From Deltaproteobacteria bacterium (lineage in GTDB: Bacteria; Desulfobacterota; Binatia; HRBIN30; CADEER01): 64,000 bases of DNA. The notes beneath the pieces were generated by a model. That model did no database searches. It saw nothing but the letters and a program-made list of their open reading frames with translations, and was not told the DNA's origin. Made by a program: the position numbers and the translations under genes. Location of the stretch: the NCBI GenBank assembly GCA_029262455.1, contig JAJCZJ010000049.1, positions 1 through 64,000 on the forward strand, given 5' to 3'. This document shows positions 25,877 to 34,313 of the stretch, piece after piece. The stretch's first letter is position 1; the number at the start of each line of letters is the position of its first letter.

Positions 25877-27097
25877 ATGGCGCAAGTAGAAATGAGCGGG
25901 AAGGATCTGCGCGGCCGCGTGCAGGCGTTGTTGAAAGAAGCACATCCCGACCAGGTCGACCAGTTTACCTTCCGCGGCAAGCAGTGGGATCACGGCTTGG
26001 CGATGGTGCATTTCCCGGAGGGCCTCGGTGGTCTCGGGTTGAATCCGAAGATGCAGGGAATCGTCAATGACGAGATCCGCAAGAACGCTAAAACGTTCTA
26101 CGAAGATCTCAATATCAACCCGATCGGCATCGGTATGGGCGCGCCGGTTGTGCTGACGTACGGCACGGAAGAAATGAAGAAGACGCTGATCAAGCGCATC
26201 TTCACCGGCGAAGACATCTGGTGCCAGTTGTTTTCCGAGCCGAGTGCCGGCTCGGATGTCGCCGGTCTGTCGAGTCGCGCAGTGCGCGACGGTGACGACT
26301 GGGTGGTGAACGGCCAGAAGGTCTGGACGACCCTCGCACATGTCTCCAAGTGGGGGATGTTGGTCTCGCGCACGGATCCGGACGTACCGAAGCACAAGGG
26401 CATGTCGTACTTTCTCCTCGACATGGAAGCGCCTGGCGTCGATGTCCGGCCGCTGTACCAGATCACAGGCGAGGCGGAGTTCAACGAGGTCTTTCTCAAC
26501 GACGTGCGCATTCCCAACGAACGTATGCTGGGGGCCGAGGGCGACGGTTGGAAAGTCGCGATCACGACGCTGATGAACGAGCGCACCGCCCTGGGCGGCG
26601 GCTCCGGACGCAAGGGCGGTGGCCCGATCGGGACGCTGATGAACCTTTGGAAGGAAAACTCGAGCAAGCACTCCAATGCATCCAAAGCCGTGCTGCGCGA
26701 CCACATCACGCAGCTGTACATCAAGAGCGAGTTGTTGCGGTTCACCAGCCAGCGAGCGCGTGCCGCCGCCAAGTCTGGTAACCCGGGGCCGGAAGGCTCC
26801 GTCGGCAAGCTCGCTCAGGCGGAGCTGTACAAGAAGGTTTGGGAGTGCGGCCTCGACGTGATCGGTTCGGACTCTCTCATCTACGAGCCGGGCTATGAGT
26901 TGAAGCGGCCGGAGGCGGCTGAGAAGCACACGCCGTTGACCTACGCGAAGTACCAATTCCTGCGTTCGCGGGCCAATTCGATCGAGGGCGGCACCTCGGA
27001 GATCATGCGCAACATCCTCGGCGAGCGAGTGCTCGGCCTGCCGGGCGAGCCACGCGTCGACAAGGATATTGCTTGGAAGGACGTGCCGCGCGGGTAA
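25877..27097 (+). CDS. Acyl-CoA dehydrogenase, first of a pair
   Basis: 406 residues of the acyl-CoA dehydrogenase family. It has the flavin/substrate segment CQLFSEPSAGSDVAGL near residue 117, WVVNGQKVWTTLAH near 140, and a C-terminal ANSIEGGTSEIMRNILGERVLGLP end. It oxidises acyl-CoA to 2-enoyl-CoA and passes electrons to ETF. AAGGAGAG precedes the start. It is followed after 51 bp by a second, divergent paralogue. Such pairs resemble the heteromeric FadE pairs used for sterol or branched acyl-CoA side chains in actinobacteria; that functional parallel is inferred. Confidence 0.9.
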   Translation: MAQVEMSGKDLRGRVQALLKEAHPDQVDQFTFRGKQWDHGLAMVHFPEGLGGLGLNPKMQGIVNDEIRKNAKTFYEDLNINPIGIGMGAPVVLTYGTEEMKKTLIKRIFTGEDIWCQLFSEPSAGSDVAGLSSRAVRDGDDWVVNGQKVWTTLAHVSKWGMLVSRTDPDVPKHKGMSYFLLDMEAPGVDVRPLYQITGEAEFNEVFLNDVRIPNERMLGAEGDGWKVAITTLMNERTALGGGSGRKGGGPIGTLMNLWKENSSKHSNASKAVLRDHITQLYIKSELLRFTSQRARAAAKSGNPGPEGSVGKLAQAELYKKVWECGLDVIGSDSLIYEPGYELKRPEAAEKHTPLTYAKYQFLRSRANSIEGGTSEIMRNILGERVLGLPGEPRVDKDIAWKDVPRG

Positions 27098-27148
27098 TCC
27101 CGCCAGCGGCCCGTTCCGACCTCAGGGGATCAGACGAAAGGGATTGCG

Positions 27149-28267
27149 ATGGATTTTGCTTTTACGGAAGAACACGAAGAGCTGCGCCAAACGGTGCGGC
27201 GATTTCTCGAGGACAAGTCCGATGAGCAGGCGGTGCGCGGACTGATGGCGACCGACCGAGGGTACTCGGAAGAGTTGTGGAGCCAGATGGCCGAGCAGAT
27301 GGCTCTGCAGGGCATGGTGGTTCCTGAACAGTACGGTGGCAACGGCTTCGGACCGGTCGAGCTGTCGATTGTGATGGAAGAGATGGGCCGTGCGCTATTC
27401 TGCGCGCCGTATCTCTCGACTGCCGTGTTCGCAGTCAACGCCCTGGTCTTGGCGGGTTCCGAAGAGGCGAAGAGCGAGTTGCTCGCTCCGATCGCGGCGG
27501 GACAGAGCGTGACGACAGTTGCGTACGTCGAAGATGGCGACTGGGACGTGGCCAGCGTTTCGATGAAGGCCGAGAAGGACGGTGAAGCGTATCGTCTAAC
27601 TGGCACTAAGTCGTATGTTCTCGACGGGCATATCGCCGATACGATTTTGGTACTGGCACGCGCTGGTGGCGAGCTCGGTCTATTCCGCGTCGAAGGCGGT
27701 GCGGACAATCTCAAGCGAGAGCTGCTGCCGACACTCGATACAACGCGCAAGCTGGCATCGCTCGAATTCACGGGGACGCACGCGACACGAGTCGACAGCG
27801 GTGGCGATCAGACCGATGCGCTGGCCAAGGCGGTGACGCGTACGATCATCGCACTTGCGGCGGAGCAAGCCGGTGGCACGCGACGCTGCCTGGACGAGTC
27901 GACGGAGTTCGCCAAGACGCGGATGCAGTTCGGTCGTGCGATTGGATCGTTTCAAGCGATCAAGCATCGCTGTGCCGACATGCTCGTCGAGGCGGAGTTC
28001 TCGAAGTCCGCGGCCTTCCACGCAGCCTTCCGTGCAGCGGAGTCAACGGATGAGGCAGAAGTTCGAGCCGCCGCGCACATCGCCAAGTCGTACTGCTCGG
28101 AGGCCTTCTTCAACACCACCGCCGAGACGATCCAGGTGCACGGCGGCATGGGCTTTACCTGGGAGCACGTGGCGCATTTGTTCTTCAAACGAGCCAAGAG
28201 CTCCTCGACGATGTTTGGCGACCCGGTCGAACATCGCGAGCAGCTAGCCACACAGCTAGGTATCTGA
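27149..28267 (+). CDS. Acyl-CoA dehydrogenase, second of a pair
   Basis: 372 residues, shorter and more divergent than the preceding dehydrogenase. The N-terminal MDFAFTEEHEELRQTVRRFLE is typical of the partner subunit in paired acyl-CoA dehydrogenases. The middle domain lacks a clear TEPxAGSD motif (it reads AYVEDGDWDVASV). The C-terminal domain retains QFGRAIGSFQAIKHRCADM and HGGMGFTWEHVAHLFFKRA. This imbalance suggests the two proteins form one heteromeric enzyme in which each subunit supplies part of the active site, as known for some FadE pairs. Confidence 0.88.
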   Translation: MDFAFTEEHEELRQTVRRFLEDKSDEQAVRGLMATDRGYSEELWSQMAEQMALQGMVVPEQYGGNGFGPVELSIVMEEMGRALFCAPYLSTAVFAVNALVLAGSEEAKSELLAPIAAGQSVTTVAYVEDGDWDVASVSMKAEKDGEAYRLTGTKSYVLDGHIADTILVLARAGGELGLFRVEGGADNLKRELLPTLDTTRKLASLEFTGTHATRVDSGGDQTDALAKAVTRTIIALAAEQAGGTRRCLDESTEFAKTRMQFGRAIGSFQAIKHRCADMLVEAEFSKSAAFHAAFRAAESTDEAEVRAAAHIAKSYCSEAFFNTTAETIQVHGGMGFTWEHVAHLFFKRAKSSSTMFGDPVEHREQLATQLGI

Positions 28268-28568
28268 CCGCCGGTTAGACCAAACCCCAAAGGAGGGCGA
28301 GGATCCCGCGGAGCCGCGATTCGCGGACAGATCAACCCCCAAGGGGGCGGGTGGATCCCGCCGAGCCGCGGATGCCGAATGCAGCCCGGCTCGGCAGGAG
28401 CCTCTCCTTCCATGGATCCCGCAACTCCTATCGTTTCTGGGCACGATCACACCCTTAAAGTACTTACTTGCTATTAGCCGCGGTGATGTGGCACTTTCGT
28501 CCAGGGGGTACGACGGAGTGGACCTGATCTGAGGGCAGGATGAACCTCAATCTGAGCCGAAACTGGTT
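28268..28568. repeat. Repeat-rich intergenic region
   Basis: The 301 bases between the dehydrogenase and TPR genes hold two imperfect direct repeats of about 48 bases (starting near 28280 and 28334), each with AACCCC(C)AA followed by a GGATCCCGC and a GAGCCGCG core. At 28385-28414 there is a CGGCTCGGCAGGAGCCTCTC-type unit. Read on the minus strand this unit spells EGEAPAEP, a dispersed repeat related to the tandem array at 32605-32711. No gene is seen. Confidence 0.6.
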
Positions 28569-29438
28569 ATGAGCAACCGCAGCGCCGCGACCGCATGGCT
28601 GTCGAGCAGCCTGATTGTATTGATGATCGTTGCGGTCGTCCCTCCAACGGCCTCCGGCCACCCCGGCATACACGAGCAGGAGGCGACGGCGGATGCTGCG
28701 CTGAAGGCCGAACCCAGCGACCCTGAAGCGCACATCACGCGCGGCAAGCTCTACCAGGAAGTCGAGAACTGGGATGCTGCGATCGCCGCGTTTTCGCGTG
28801 CCCGCGATCTTGGCGCGCCAGTGCAACGCGCCGCAACTCTGGTCGGCAACGTGTATCTCGCGGCTGGGTGGACCCTAACGGCAAAACGATATTTTGATGA
28901 AGCGATCGAGGTTCAATCCGACTATGTTTCGGCGCGGATCGGTCGCGCCCGCGTTCAAATGCTGCAAGGAGATCCGGCGGCGGCGGAGAGTGACTTCGCC
29001 GTAGCGTTCCCGGATATCGCGAAACCGAGCCCAGCGTTGGTTCTCGAACGTCATCGAGCCCTGCGTGCGGCGGGACAATCGGACAAAGCACTGGTGTTTC
29101 TGGAAGGTCATCTGGCGCGCATGGGTCCGGTGCCGGCTTTGCAAAGCGCCGCCGTCGATCTCGAGTTGGAAGCGGGCAAGTTCGACGCGGCCCTGCAGCG
29201 CGTTGATGCGCTCCTTGGGCAAGCTCCTCGCCATCCGATCTGGGCAGCCAAGCGCGCCGAGATCTTGGAGCACGCCGGTCGAACCGACGAAGCACGGGCT
29301 GCCTATCGTGAGGCACTTGCATTTGTTCAACTGCGGACGTCGCGCCGCGGTAGCCGCAACCTAGAGGATTTGGAAAAGCAGCTTCACGCCGCACTGGAAC
29401 GTGGGGCTGAGAAAAACACAGAAAAAGGGGAACAATGA
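28569..29438 (+). CDS. Secreted tetratricopeptide-repeat protein
   Basis: 289 residues with a hydrophobic N-terminal signal (about residues 10-30, ending TASG) and several TPR units from about residue 35 to 265 (for example DAAIAAFSRARDLG and LTAKRYFDEAIEVQ). The C-terminal tail is charged. It is probably a periplasmic or surface scaffold. Its TGA stop overlaps the ATG of the phosphoesterase gene by 4 bases, so the two are translationally coupled and probably work together. No clear ribosome site precedes the ATG. Confidence 0.82.
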   Translation: MSNRSAATAWLSSSLIVLMIVAVVPPTASGHPGIHEQEATADAALKAEPSDPEAHITRGKLYQEVENWDAAIAAFSRARDLGAPVQRAATLVGNVYLAAGWTLTAKRYFDEAIEVQSDYVSARIGRARVQMLQGDPAAAESDFAVAFPDIAKPSPALVLERHRALRAAGQSDKALVFLEGHLARMGPVPALQSAAVDLELEAGKFDAALQRVDALLGQAPRHPIWAAKRAEILEHAGRTDEARAAYREALAFVQLRTSRRGSRNLEDLEKQLHAALERGAEKNTEKGEQ

Positions 29439-31267
29439 CGATGCATCGACGATTGGCGAGAAGTTTGGGCGCCCTATTGGTCGCGAGTCTAGTTGCTGGT
29501 GCGGCCGAAGCCGCGTTGATCCGCGGTCCGTATCTGCAACTCGGGACGCCGACGAGTATCGTCGTGCGCTGGCGTACGGACGTGGCCGAAGACAGCCGAG
29601 TCCGTTGGGGTACGATCCAAGGGGCACTCAGCGACACCATGGACGATGCCACGGCCGTGACGGATCACGAGATGACGATCACCGGCCTGACACCAGATAC
29701 GACCTACTTTTACGAGGTCGGTTCGACCACGACCGCGCTGGCCGGCGACGATACCGACCACGTCTTCAACTCGGCGCCTGCAACGGGTGATTCGACGCCG
29801 ATCCGAATCTGGGCAATCGGTGATTCCGGCTACCCGGATCCGGTCGGAGTGGTTCGCGATGGCGATGGAGTTCGCGACGCATATACAACCTTCAACGGCG
29901 GTGCTGCGACGGCGGATGTTTTTCTCTTGCTTGGCGACAACGCGTATTTCGCCGGCACAGACGCTGAGTACCAGACGGACCTCTTCGAACAGTATCCGGG
30001 CTTCATGCGGACAACCCCGGCGTGGGCATGTCTCGGGAACCACGAGAAGTTCGCGGCCGGCACCGATACGATCCTCCAGACGGGACCGTACTATGACGTC
30101 TTTACCTTGCCGTCTGCCGGCGAGGCGGGCGGTGTGCCTTCGGGGACTGAGTCCTACTATTCGTTCGATCACGGTAACATTCACTTCGTCGTGCTGGACT
30201 CCGAAGATTCCATTTCCGATCCGACAGCGCGCGAGGTCATGCAGGACTGGCTCGAAGCGGACCTGGCTTCCACCGAAGCCGAGTGGTTGATCGCATTCTG
30301 GCATCGGCCACCGTACAGCAGGGGGGCGTTCCACAATTCGGACGTCGAGCAAAACGAAGTCGATATGCGGGTGTTTATGAACCCGATCATCGAGGACTTC
30401 GGAGTCGATATCGTGATGTCCGGTCATAGCCACCACTACGAACGCAGTTACATGATCGACGGTCACTACGGTTTGTCCGGCACCTTTGGGCCCGAGCACA
30501 TCGTCGACGGCGGTCTCGGTGATCCGATGATCGACAACGCCTACGAGAAGTCGGGACTCGGCGCGGAGTCCCATTCGGGGACTGTGTATGTCGTGGCAGG
30601 AAGTGCCAGTGAAGTTCGCTCAGGTCTTGGAACTCATCCCGCGTTACCCGTAGCGTTGGAATCGCTCGGTTCGTTCATCTTGGATGTCGATGGCGACAGC
30701 GCTACCGGGACTTTTTTGGACAATCTTGGTGCGGTACTCGACACATTCGACATGAACAAGGCCGTGTCGTGTCCAGCGACACCGGCTGTCGGCTGTACTG
30801 CGGCGGGTAAGTCGAAGCTCGTCATTGTCGATAAGGACAAGAATAAGGCCGACAAGCTGATTTGGAAGGCCAACAAGATGAATGTCGACCCGGCGGAGAT
30901 CGGAGACCAATTGCTGGCCGATACGATCGATATCTGTGCCTACGACGCGTCCGGCAGACTGTTCGCGACGGCGTTGCCTGCTGGCACGGCGGGTCAGTGG
31001 ACTGCTACCGGATCTGGCGTGAAGTATAAGGACAAGTCTGCGTCGGTCGGGGGTGTAAAGGTCGCGAAGATCAAGACCAGTACTGACGGCAAAGGGCTGC
31101 TCTTGGCGAAAGCGAAGGGCGTCCACCTGTTTACACCAACGATTCCGGTCAGCCTCCCGGTGACGGTGCAGGCTCAAAATGACCTGACCGGCAGCTGCTG
31201 GGAGTCAGTCTTCACGGCACTCGATGTATCAAAGAACGCCGACGGAAAGTTCCTGGCGAAAAACTAG
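29435..31267 (+). CDS. Secreted purple-acid-phosphatase-like metallophosphoesterase with extra C-terminal domain
   Basis: 610 residues. A signal peptide (about 1-27, ending AEAA) is followed by a fibronectin-III-like N-terminal domain (about 30-115) and a calcineurin-type phosphoesterase domain (about 120-400). Metal-binding motifs are IGDSG near 129, LGDNAY near 167, LGNHE near 200, FWHRPPY near 288 and GHSHHYER near 330, all in purple-acid-phosphatase order. The last 160 residues (about 448-610) form a separate domain starting at an AVGCTAAGKSKL segment and ending in SCWESVF...FLAKN, unrelated to the catalytic part. Probably an exported phosphatase. It is coupled to the TPR gene and followed by a terminator. 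Confidence 0.87.
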   Translation: MTMHRRLARSLGALLVASLVAGAAEAALIRGPYLQLGTPTSIVVRWRTDVAEDSRVRWGTIQGALSDTMDDATAVTDHEMTITGLTPDTTYFYEVGSTTTALAGDDTDHVFNSAPATGDSTPIRIWAIGDSGYPDPVGVVRDGDGVRDAYTTFNGGAATADVFLLLGDNAYFAGTDAEYQTDLFEQYPGFMRTTPAWACLGNHEKFAAGTDTILQTGPYYDVFTLPSAGEAGGVPSGTESYYSFDHGNIHFVVLDSEDSISDPTAREVMQDWLEADLASTEAEWLIAFWHRPPYSRGAFHNSDVEQNEVDMRVFMNPIIEDFGVDIVMSGHSHHYERSYMIDGHYGLSGTFGPEHIVDGGLGDPMIDNAYEKSGLGAESHSGTVYVVAGSASEVRSGLGTHPALPVALESLGSFILDVDGDSATGTFLDNLGAVLDTFDMNKAVSCPATPAVGCTAAGKSKLVIVDKDKNKADKLIWKANKMNVDPAEIGDQLLADTIDICAYDASGRLFATALPAGTAGQWTATGSGVKYKDKSASVGGVKVAKIKTSTDGKGLLLAKAKGVHLFTPTIPVSLPVTVQAQNDLTGSCWESVFTALDVSKNADGKFLAKN

Positions 31268-31291
31268 CACCGCGAAGGCAACGGCACACGC

Positions 31292-31319
31292 GAGGGGGAG
31301 TCGAAGTCGGCTCCCCCTC
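31292..31319 (+). terminator. Terminator after the phosphoesterase gene
   Basis: GAGGGGGAG (31292-31300) pairs with CTCCCCCTC (31311-31319) over a 10-base loop; the following TTGTCGTT is T-rich. It lies 24 bp after the stop codon. Confidence 0.65.
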
Positions 31320-31339
31320 TTGTCGTTGGAAGGGGTCAT

Positions 31340-32497
31340 TCAGCCGCCGACCGAGATGTCGAAGCGGTCAACGTAGGCGGCGAAGCGGTCCAATACGGTT
31401 TTGTCTTGTAGGCCGAACTCCTCCAAGCTGTAAGTATGGGTCCCGTGTTTGCCCTTGGGATTCGCCGCCAGGTGGCTTTCCATCTCGCTCCGCGCCGTTG
31501 ACAAATAGTCGAGGCCGAAGTGGTCGTAGATCTTCTTGGCGACTGCCAATGAGTCATCGACGAAGTCGTCGTGGGTGACGTCGATGAATCGGCTGGGCTC
31601 GGCCTTATCGCGAGCTGCCAAGCCGCGCTCTAGTGAAGTGGCGTAGAAATCCATGACGATCGGACCGAGTTGGGTCTTGTCGAGGCTTTCCATCTGCGGA
31701 TCCATGATGAGGTGGGTCATGCTGCAGATCGACGCGATGCAAAGCAGCGGATTGCGGTGGCTCCAGACCACCGACACATCTGGAAAGGTCTTGATCAACG
31801 CTTCGATGCCCCACATGTGGGCTGGTGCTTTGAGGAGCCAGCGATCGCCCGGGCGCTGCCAATCGAGCATCTTGAGGATGTCGCGATAGTACGCGTACAT
31901 GCCTGTGAGATCCTGAGAGCGATACCAAGAGCCGTAGGGTTCGAGCATGACCTCGAACCCCATCTGGACACCGTGCAGCGCGAAGGCATGCACCAGGACA
32001 CACTCCTCCGGCGTATCGGCGCTGGCGAAGTGAACCTTGGTGAACTCGGGGTTTTTCTTGCGCCCCTCGGCGAAGCGGGCTTCCAGCTCGTCGCGCCGGG
32101 GGTCGTTCTGTCCCGGCTGCAGGCCGTCGAGCGGGTCCGGCGTGCGTGCCTCCCAAAGGAGGAGCGGCCGCGTGGTTGGATCCTTTGCCAGCAGATTGAA
32201 CAAGGCGGAGGTGCCGGAGCGGGGCAGTCCGGTCAGGACCATCGGCTTCTTGATCGTGCGCTTTCGGATCTCCGGGTGGCGCCGAAAGCCATCTTCGATG
32301 CGCAAGCGAGTGACGAGAACCTCGACGAGCCGGCGCCGGTTGCGACGGCGTCCTCGCTCGCTCAATTGGGCCTGGTTGAACGTTTCAATCAGGGCCTCCA
32401 GTCCCGGTCGATAGGATTCGTCGCCGAAGTCGGAGAGTCCGCTGGTGGCCTGAGCTTCGGCCAAAACTGATTCTGCGTCGAGAAGGTCTGCTGTCAT
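31340..32497 (-). CDS. Sulfotransferase-family protein
   Basis: 385 residues from ATG 32497; a TTG at 32536 would add 13. It has the PAPS 5'-phosphosulfate-binding loop VLTGLPRSGTSALFNLL near residue 88, and a 3'-phosphate-binding region in the WSHRNPLLCIAS segment near 248. This is the Sulfotransfer_3-like group often seen beside lipid and polyketide genes. The acceptor molecule is unknown. Both its sulfuryl-transfer role and the nearby sulfatase-like lipoprotein hint at sulfated metabolites in this organism, but the latter lacks a formylglycine site. A tandem repeat lies upstream. Confidence 0.83.
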   Translation of the reverse strand: MTADLLDAESVLAEAQATSGLSDFGDESYRPGLEALIETFNQAQLSERGRRRNRRRLVEVLVTRLRIEDGFRRHPEIRKRTIKKPMVLTGLPRSGTSALFNLLAKDPTTRPLLLWEARTPDPLDGLQPGQNDPRRDELEARFAEGRKKNPEFTKVHFASADTPEECVLVHAFALHGVQMGFEVMLEPYGSWYRSQDLTGMYAYYRDILKMLDWQRPGDRWLLKAPAHMWGIEALIKTFPDVSVVWSHRNPLLCIASICSMTHLIMDPQMESLDKTQLGPIVMDFYATSLERGLAARDKAEPSRFIDVTHDDFVDDSLAVAKKIYDHFGLDYLSTARSEMESHLAANPKGKHGTHTYSLEEFGLQDKTVLDRFAAYVDRFDISVGG

Positions 32498-32604
32498 AGA
32501 TGGGTGGAGATTGCAGCTTTGTGGGAGGCACTTCAAGCTGGCTGCGAGTTCGGTAGTGGATCACTATGATGTTGAGCTCGGCGCAATGGGAGCCCGGGTT
32601 GAAC

Positions 32605-32711
32605 GCGGCTCGGCGGCGCCTCTCCCTCCCGCACTTATGCTGACGCGGCTCGGCGGCGCCTCTCCCTCCCGCACTTATGCTGACGCGGCTCGGCGGCGCC
32701 TCTCCCTCCCG
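32605..32711. repeat. Perfect 40-bp tandem repeat, 2.7 copies
   Basis: The unit begins GCGGCTCGGCGGCGCCTCTC and recurs at 32605, 32645 and 32685 with identical sequence, the third copy truncated at 27 bases. There are no spacers. The GC-rich half resembles the dispersed unit at 28385-28414. It lies between the sulfotransferase start and the glycosyltransferase stop. Confidence 0.85.
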
Positions 32712-32728
32712 GTATGGCGCTGCTACCG

Positions 32729-34303
32729 CTACTTCGGCGAGACTTGCCAAAGCCCCGAGGTGTTGATTTCGATGTATGCCGGAGTATCGGTGCTGAGTTC
32801 TTTCGGGAACTGCGCTGCGAAACGCGCGAACGGTGGATGGCGTTCGACCAGGATCACGTCGGGTCGCTCGCGCTTGAGTGGGACTTCCTCCGGTCGGATC
32901 GGTCGGTTCCAGAACTCTGCGATGTTGACGCGTTCGGCCACGTCTCTGGTCAGTAGTTGGGTTGTTCTCTTGTCCTTGGCGATGATGCACTGCACGCGCA
33001 GACCTCGACCCGCCAAGGCTGCGGCGCGTTGGCCGATGTCGGTTGCGCTTCCGTTGTTGACCAAGCGCGGATCGGGATCGCGAGGATACTCGACGAAGTA
33101 CGAGTTGTAGTTGGCGAACGCGAGAAGAGCGAAGCCGAGCATGACGAGCGCTCTCGACCGCGGACAGAGCGCCGCGAGTCGTCCGAAGCCCATGCTCCCA
33201 AAGATCGCCAATGCTGGTAAAATAAGCAGCATGCGAGTTAGGCTCGGGCCGACGAAGCCCAGGACGCTACAGGACAGAATCCACACTGTTAGCAGAAATC
33301 CCAACACGAGATGGCCGCGTTGCCGCCACGCCTCGCTGATGCCGACGAACATGAACAAGCCGACGATGGGATGGATTGGGTCGAGGCCGGCGGTAACGAA
33401 AAAGGAAGAGACGCCGTCGTGGAAGTGGCCGGTGCCGAGCGTCCAGCTGTAGATCGAGGGGTGATGGATGGGCAGTAGGATCGACCAGAAGATGTTTTCC
33501 AGCCAATGCCACGGACCGCCCCGGATCGTGTAGCTGCCGCGCGACAGGAATAGATCGGGTTGTTGGAATGCAAAGAGGATGTTGGGCACCGAAAACAGTA
33601 GCAATCCGGCGAAGATCCATCCTTGTGTCACGACGGATGTCCGGCGGTCGCTTGCCGGGGCTCGCACGATCGACAGAGCACCGTGGACGGCGAGGGCGAT
33701 GACGATGATCCGACACGAGGTGTACGCGTAGACGGAAAGCGCAGCGATCGAACCGGTTAGGAAAGCGGCTACCGAGGTGCGGCTGCGGCTCGTGTGCTCG
33801 AGGGCCAACGCGATCGCGGCGAGAAAGAGTGGGGCGGAAATGGCGCGCAGACCGGAGCGGCCGTAGTGGAAGAGCCATAGCGAGGACGTGGTGACGCTGA
33901 GGATCAGCCAGGTCGGCAGTCTTGCGTCGATTCGTTTGGCCAAGACTCCGGTTAGCCCAATCGTCAGAAGGGCGAAGAGCCAACTCAAGACTTGAATGGC
34001 GAAGGTGGTTGGTCCAAAGAATGTGACGGACAAGCCTTCGAGGTAGAGGTATAGAGTCTCGGCGGAGTTGCCGATGGAGGTTGTGATGACTTCAACGTGG
34101 CGTCCTTCGACGAGATAGATACCGCGCAGAGCTTCTTCGGAGGTGTCGTTGTGTAGCCCCTGCGGGACCACGTCGCGCCGGAAAGCGAGGGCGCAGAGAT
34201 AGACGACCAGGGTGGCGGCCATGGCCAAGCGCGAGACACGTCCGTCGGCCTCTGTCGTGGGGGGCGATGGTGGTGTCGACGGGTTGCTGGCGGGTGCGGC
34301 CAA
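32729..34303 (-). CDS. GT-C fold membrane glycosyltransferase (ArnT/PMT-like)
   Basis: 524 residues with about ten to twelve hydrophobic segments from residue 27 to about 405, then a soluble C-terminal part of about 115 residues. The first periplasmic loop carries NDTSEEALRG (about residues 52-61), the acidic motif position used by GT-C glycosyltransferases with lipid-linked sugar donors. It probably adds a sugar to an envelope lipid, glycan or protein. It follows the SDR by 10 bp on the same strand, so it is the last gene of that short operon, but a link between its job and theirs is not evident. Confidence 0.75.
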   Translation of the reverse strand: MAAPASNPSTPPSPPTTEADGRVSRLAMAATLVVYLCALAFRRDVVPQGLHNDTSEEALRGIYLVEGRHVEVITTSIGNSAETLYLYLEGLSVTFFGPTTFAIQVLSWLFALLTIGLTGVLAKRIDARLPTWLILSVTTSSLWLFHYGRSGLRAISAPLFLAAIALALEHTSRSRTSVAAFLTGSIAALSVYAYTSCRIIVIALAVHGALSIVRAPASDRRTSVVTQGWIFAGLLLFSVPNILFAFQQPDLFLSRGSYTIRGGPWHWLENIFWSILLPIHHPSIYSWTLGTGHFHDGVSSFFVTAGLDPIHPIVGLFMFVGISEAWRQRGHLVLGFLLTVWILSCSVLGFVGPSLTRMLLILPALAIFGSMGFGRLAALCPRSRALVMLGFALLAFANYNSYFVEYPRDPDPRLVNNGSATDIGQRAAALAGRGLRVQCIIAKDKRTTQLLTRDVAERVNIAEFWNRPIRPEEVPLKRERPDVILVERHPPFARFAAQFPKELSTDTPAYIEINTSGLWQVSPK

Positions 34304-34313
34304 GGCGGCTTGG

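Noticed and set aside
32605-32711. CRISPR-like array
   Set aside because: The 40-bp units are directly adjacent with no spacers, only 2.7 copies, and no cas genes are nearby.
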